Source: Myxococcales bacterium (GTDB taxonomy: Bacteria > Myxococcota_C > UBA6777). Taken from it: a stretch of DNA of 18,166 nucleotides. The stretch is taken from NCBI GenBank assembly GCA_027005175.1, contig JALTMC010000372.1, positions 1-18,166 on the forward strand, in the 5' to 3' direction. The notes beneath the pieces were generated by a model. It was not told the DNA's origin. It saw only the letters and a list, made by a program, of their open reading frames with translations, and ran no database searches. Numbering within the stretch: the stretch's first letter is position 1; the number at the start of each line of letters is the position of its first letter. The position numbers and the translations under genes were made by a program. This document shows positions 15,654 through 18,166 of this stretch, piece by piece.

Positions 15654-17708
15654 TTGAAAGAGTCGGCCCCCAAAGCTACCCCCCCATCCACAACAATGGA
15701 CCGGGCGTCAACCTCCCCCGACTCAAGTCAGGGGCTTCCGGCTAGCGAGATGTCTATGAAGCACTCCGTGGAGGACAAAACAACCCGCCCCGACACACGG
15801 GCAAGGGCTGGCTCACACAGCCAGGAATACTTGGTGCCGGCTGCACCTGAAAGTGCACCCGGCCCCTCTTCAGCCTCGCTCCCCCTGATCGAAGGTGCAA
15901 CCACCCGCTCCAAGATCTATCAGGAAGTCGCTCTCCGTATGCGGCTCAAACGCACCGAAGCGCAATTGCAAGCCGTCTTTGAGATTGGAGACACACTCAG
16001 CTCAACACAAGATCCTGAGCAGATCCTTGCGCTTCTTCTGGATAAGATCACAGAACTCCTGGAAGCCGATCGCTCCACCTTATTCTTGGTAGACTACAAC
16101 TCCGGAGAAGTCTGGTCCAAAGTGTTGCAGGGAGATGATGGTGTCACCATTCGCCTTCCTGTGGGTGAGGGGATTGTCGGTTGGGTTGCACAGACCGGAG
16201 AAACCGTGAATATCGCCGATGCCTACGGCGACCCACGCTTTAATCCAGACATCGACAAAAAAAGTGGGTACCTCACCCACAACTTGTTGACCATGCCGCT
16301 ATGCAACCAACAAAGCGATATCATCGGCGTGATCCAGGTCCTGAACAAGGCCGACAATCAGATCTTTTCCGAAGAGGACGAGCAGATCCTCCAAACCCTC
16401 GCAAGCCAGGCCGCGATCTTTCTTGAAAATGCGAGATTGTACCAAGCCCTTTGGAAAAAACATGTGGAGTTGATGCAGACCACACGTCAGCTAAAACAGC
16501 GCGGACAAGAGCTTGATATCGTCTACGATATTGAGCAACAGATGAGTCGCTCCAATGATCTCAACGATATCCTCTCCAATATTCTTCGTCGCTTGGTTGT
16601 ACTGTTGGGCTGCGAAGCGGCCACCCTCGCCCTTGAAAGTGGCGGGCACAGCCGGATCTACCTCTATAGCTCAGACCCGCAAGACTCTGACACGGTTGCC
16701 ATTGTACCAGCACAGCTCAAACCAGGAGAAGGGTTTTTAGGTTGTGCCTTGGAGAAAGGGGAAGCCTTTCTGGCCAACCGCCCCGATCATGATCCCAGGT
16801 TTCGTGATGACCTTGCAGCACGCATGAATTTCCCTGTTCGCTCGGTACTTTGTGTTCCAATCAAACACGAACAACAGATCAAAGGGGCCATTGAGCTTCT
16901 CAACAAACAAGGCCCACAGGGCTTTACGGAAGCAGATCTTCGACTCATGCAACTGATCGCCGCCCAACTGAGCAACGCCATTATGATTGGAGAGCGACGT
17001 GCCGAACAAGAGCGCGAAAATCGCCTGGCAACGATCGGTCAGTTGATCTCAGGAGTGTTACACGACTTTAAAAGCCCTATGACGATCATCTCCGGCTATG
17101 CACAAATGCTCAGCCAACAGGGCGACCCCAGCAAACGCAAGAAGTTCTCTCAGGCGATACTGAAACAAATCGAGCAACTCAACCAAATGACACGAGAGGT
17201 CTTGGCTTTTGCACGCGGAGATACCACTCTTCTCATTCGAAAAGTCAGTTGGGTCCAATTCCTACAAGAGGTCGAACAACACCTGCTGCAAGAATTCAGT
17301 GATGGCTCCATCCATCTTCATATCGAGAACTCCTACAAAGGAAATATCCAGTTCGATGAGATCAAAATCCAACGCATGATCTCGAACCTCGCACGAAACG
17401 CCCACCAATCCATGCCCCAAGGGGGTACCTTCGAACTGGTCGCAGAACAAACAGGAGAGTTTCTCACCCTGACATTCCGCGACACAGGTCTTGGCATTCC
17501 ACCAGAGATCCAAGCCAATATCTTTGAGTCTTTCGTCACCAGCCGCACCTCTGAGGGCAGTGGATTGGGCCTCGCCATCGTGAAAAAGATCGTTGAAGAT
17601 CACCACGGTGATATCCACTTCAGCTCCACACCTGAAACCGGAACATCATTCTTTGTCCGACTCCCCATTGAAGGACCCAAAAATACCGAAACCAAAAACC
17701 ACAAGTGA
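15654..17708 (+). CDS. Cytoplasmic hybrid-sensor histidine kinase, GAF-GAF-HisKA-HATPase
   Basis: Up to 684 residues. Order: a Ser/Thr/Pro-rich tail (1-80), a coiled-coil-like linker, GAF1 (about 107-260, with LPVGEGIVGWVAQTGE and DPRFNPDID), GAF2 (about 287-445), a dimerisation/phosphoacceptor helix (455-525) with His470 in VLHDFKSP, then an ATPase domain (560-672). The ATPase has an N box (NLARNAHQS, 578-586), G1 (DTGLGIP), an F box (IFESF) and G2 (GSGLGLAI). It should sense a small ligand or redox signal and autophosphorylate. No membrane helix and no receiver domain are present, and no response regulator is adjacent, so it is an orphan kinase. The start is uncertain: TTG 15654 has AAGG too close, and ATGs at 15696, 15750 and 15756 are alternatives that trim only the low-complexity tail. 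Its end is duplicated downstream, with a MITE between the copies. Confidence 0.92.
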   Translation: MKESAPKATPPSTTMDRASTSPDSSQGLPASEMSMKHSVEDKTTRPDTRARAGSHSQEYLVPAAPESAPGPSSASLPLIEGATTRSKIYQEVALRMRLKRTEAQLQAVFEIGDTLSSTQDPEQILALLLDKITELLEADRSTLFLVDYNSGEVWSKVLQGDDGVTIRLPVGEGIVGWVAQTGETVNIADAYGDPRFNPDIDKKSGYLTHNLLTMPLCNQQSDIIGVIQVLNKADNQIFSEEDEQILQTLASQAAIFLENARLYQALWKKHVELMQTTRQLKQRGQELDIVYDIEQQMSRSNDLNDILSNILRRLVVLLGCEAATLALESGGHSRIYLYSSDPQDSDTVAIVPAQLKPGEGFLGCALEKGEAFLANRPDHDPRFRDDLAARMNFPVRSVLCVPIKHEQQIKGAIELLNKQGPQGFTEADLRLMQLIAAQLSNAIMIGERRAEQERENRLATIGQLISGVLHDFKSPMTIISGYAQMLSQQGDPSKRKKFSQAILKQIEQLNQMTREVLAFARGDTTLLIRKVSWVQFLQEVEQHLLQEFSDGSIHLHIENSYKGNIQFDEIKIQRMISNLARNAHQSMPQGGTFELVAEQTGEFLTLTFRDTGLGIPPEIQANIFESFVTSRTSEGSGLGLAIVKKIVEDHHGDIHFSSTPETGTSFFVRLPIEGPKNTETKNHK

Positions 17709-17940
17709 CATTCTGCAAGCTATCACGAGGTCACTTAGGGTCCGTCCAGAAAGAAAGTCGTTGATTTGCGCTTCGATTCGCCGCCCTGGCAAGGCTCTCC
17801 GACGAGAGAATAACTTGCTATTCCGAGGAGGTGGAACGCAGCCAGGGTGGATGAAGCGGAGATGCAAACGGTATAGGTTCTTTTTGGACGGACCCTTATT
17901 GAAGGGCCCAAAAATACCAAAACCGAAAACCACCCCCAAG
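17667..17940. repeat. Duplication of the kinase gene end, interrupted by a MITE
   Basis: ATTGAAGGACCCAAAAATACC at 17667-17687 recurs at 17898 as ATTGAAGGGCCCAAAAATACC, and similarity continues over AAACC and the AACCAC tail. The offset is 231 bp. Subtracting the 157-bp inverted-repeat element and its 3-bp target duplication leaves a 71-bp original period. Confidence 0.9.
17739..17895. mobile_element. 157-bp MITE-like element with IS5-family-type ends
   Basis: The outer ends GGGTCCGTCCAGAAAGAA (17739-17756) and, inverted, GGGTCCGTCCAAAAAGAA (17878-17895) match at 17 of 18 positions. Inside, the arms continue to pair imperfectly up to CCCTGGC, giving a long palindrome. Two small internal hairpins are also present (CTCTC/GAGAG and GAATA/TATTC). 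TTA flanks both ends (17736-17738 and 17896-17898) as a target duplication. GGG...CCC ends with a TNA or TA target suggest mobilisation in trans by an IS5-family transposase (family knowledge). It encodes no protein. Confidence 0.88.
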
Positions 17941-17961
17941 CCCCCTCCATCGCTCAACGAA

Positions 17962-18078
17962 TCAACATAGAATCGACAACCCAACAAGATCAACATGTCG
18001 ATCATCCAAGATACGATAGAGTTGGCGGGCCAATTCGTAAGATGGTAAAGTTGTTGGATCAACGCTCCTAGCAATCAA
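17962..18078 (-). CDS. Possible very small protein (38 aa), weakly supported
   Basis: A minus-strand frame from TTG (plus 18076-18078) to TGA (17962-17964) reads LIARSVDPTTLPSYELARQLYRILDDRHVDLVGLSILC; the run YELARQLYRILDDRHVDLV looks like an amphipathic helix. GGAGGGG lies seven bases before the TTG. It could be a real micro-protein, a displaced gene end, or chance. The rest of 17709-18067, apart from the MITE and the kinase-end copy, shows nothing recognisable. Confidence 0.22.
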   Translation of the reverse strand: MIARSVDPTTLPSYELARQLYRILDDRHVDLVGLSILC

Positions 18079-18166
18079 TCGATATCCCCTCCACCTCCAA
18101 CAGCAGCTCCACCTCCCAGCCCACAAACCCAAGCCAACAGCAGCTCCACCTCCCAGCCCACAAACC
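18068..18166 (-). CDS. Possible C-terminal end of a minus-strand gene entering from the right edge
   Basis: On the minus strand one frame is open from the window edge to a TAG (plus 18068-18070) and ends FVGWEVELLLEVEGISIDC. The composition is protein-like, but the segment contains a 37-bp direct repeat, which changes frame between copies. Only the last 15-20 residues may therefore be genuine. The product cannot be named. Confidence 0.3.
   Translation of the reverse strand, partial: GLWAGRWSCCWLGFVGWEVELLLEVEGISIDC
18097..18166. repeat. 37-bp direct repeat at the right window edge
   Basis: CCAACAGCAGCTCCACCTCC from 18097 recurs from 18134, and identity continues through CAGCCCACAAACC to the edge. 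The copies look perfect over the visible 33 bases. It may continue outside the window. Confidence 0.9.

Noticed and set aside
17646-18074. A 142-codon minus-strand frame across the MITE
   Set aside because: It reads through the inverted-repeat element and the kinase-end copies, and its translation is repeat-derived and not protein-like.

Overview
This window looks like chromosomal DNA of a Gram-negative bacterium. BamB- and YfgM-like envelope proteins, a DegS-like protease and an outer-membrane beta-barrel protein all imply an outer membrane. The barrel protein resembles, from memory, a family known mainly from myxobacteria (TIGR04551-like). Together with a cytoplasmic GAF-GAF histidine kinase and a lysine 2,3-aminomutase, this suggests a member of the former Deltaproteobacteria (Myxococcota or Bradymonadota-like). 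That placement is an inference. No tRNA, rRNA, CRISPR array or complete insertion sequence was seen.

Layout, left to right: the 5' end of ftsK (minus, running off the left edge) is divergent from kamA (plus). kamA converges on a DegS/HtrA-type membrane-anchored serine protease (minus). Divergent from the protease is a signal-peptide-bearing outer-membrane protein (plus), followed by dapA, dapB and folK (plus) and a two-TM, cysteine-rich membrane protein with a TTG start (plus). Next come tesB and a large LtaS/MdoB-like sulfatase-fold membrane protein, both minus. A divergent yfgM-like/bamB-like pair (plus, the same gene order as in E. coli) follows. Last are a JAMM metallopeptidase and a GAF-GAF-HisKA-HATPase kinase (plus). 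The right end holds a small palindromic MITE-like element and the probable 3' end of another minus-strand gene.

Functionally, dapA and dapB are consecutive steps of diaminopimelate/lysine synthesis, and kamA converts lysine to beta-lysine. The protease, the YfgM/BamB pair and the outer-membrane protein belong to envelope biogenesis and quality control. The sulfatase-fold protein keeps the family's transmembrane and core layout but lacks the usual Asp-His metal pair.

The most unusual structure is not a gene. At least seven gene 3' ends (kamA, dapA, the TTG-start membrane protein, tesB, the sulfatase-like gene, bamB and the kinase) are followed by imperfect direct duplications. In most of them the unit includes the last codons and the stop codon. 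Periods range from 45 to 80 bp and often fall near 72 bp. Each locus has its own sequence. The three head-to-head intergenic regions show no such repeats. The kinase-end duplication has a period of 231 bp, which becomes 71 bp once the 157-bp MITE and its 3-bp target duplication are removed. The MITE therefore inserted after the duplication formed. The same process has extended several open reading frames upstream of their real starts (dapB, folK, tesB), so naive starts there are wrong.
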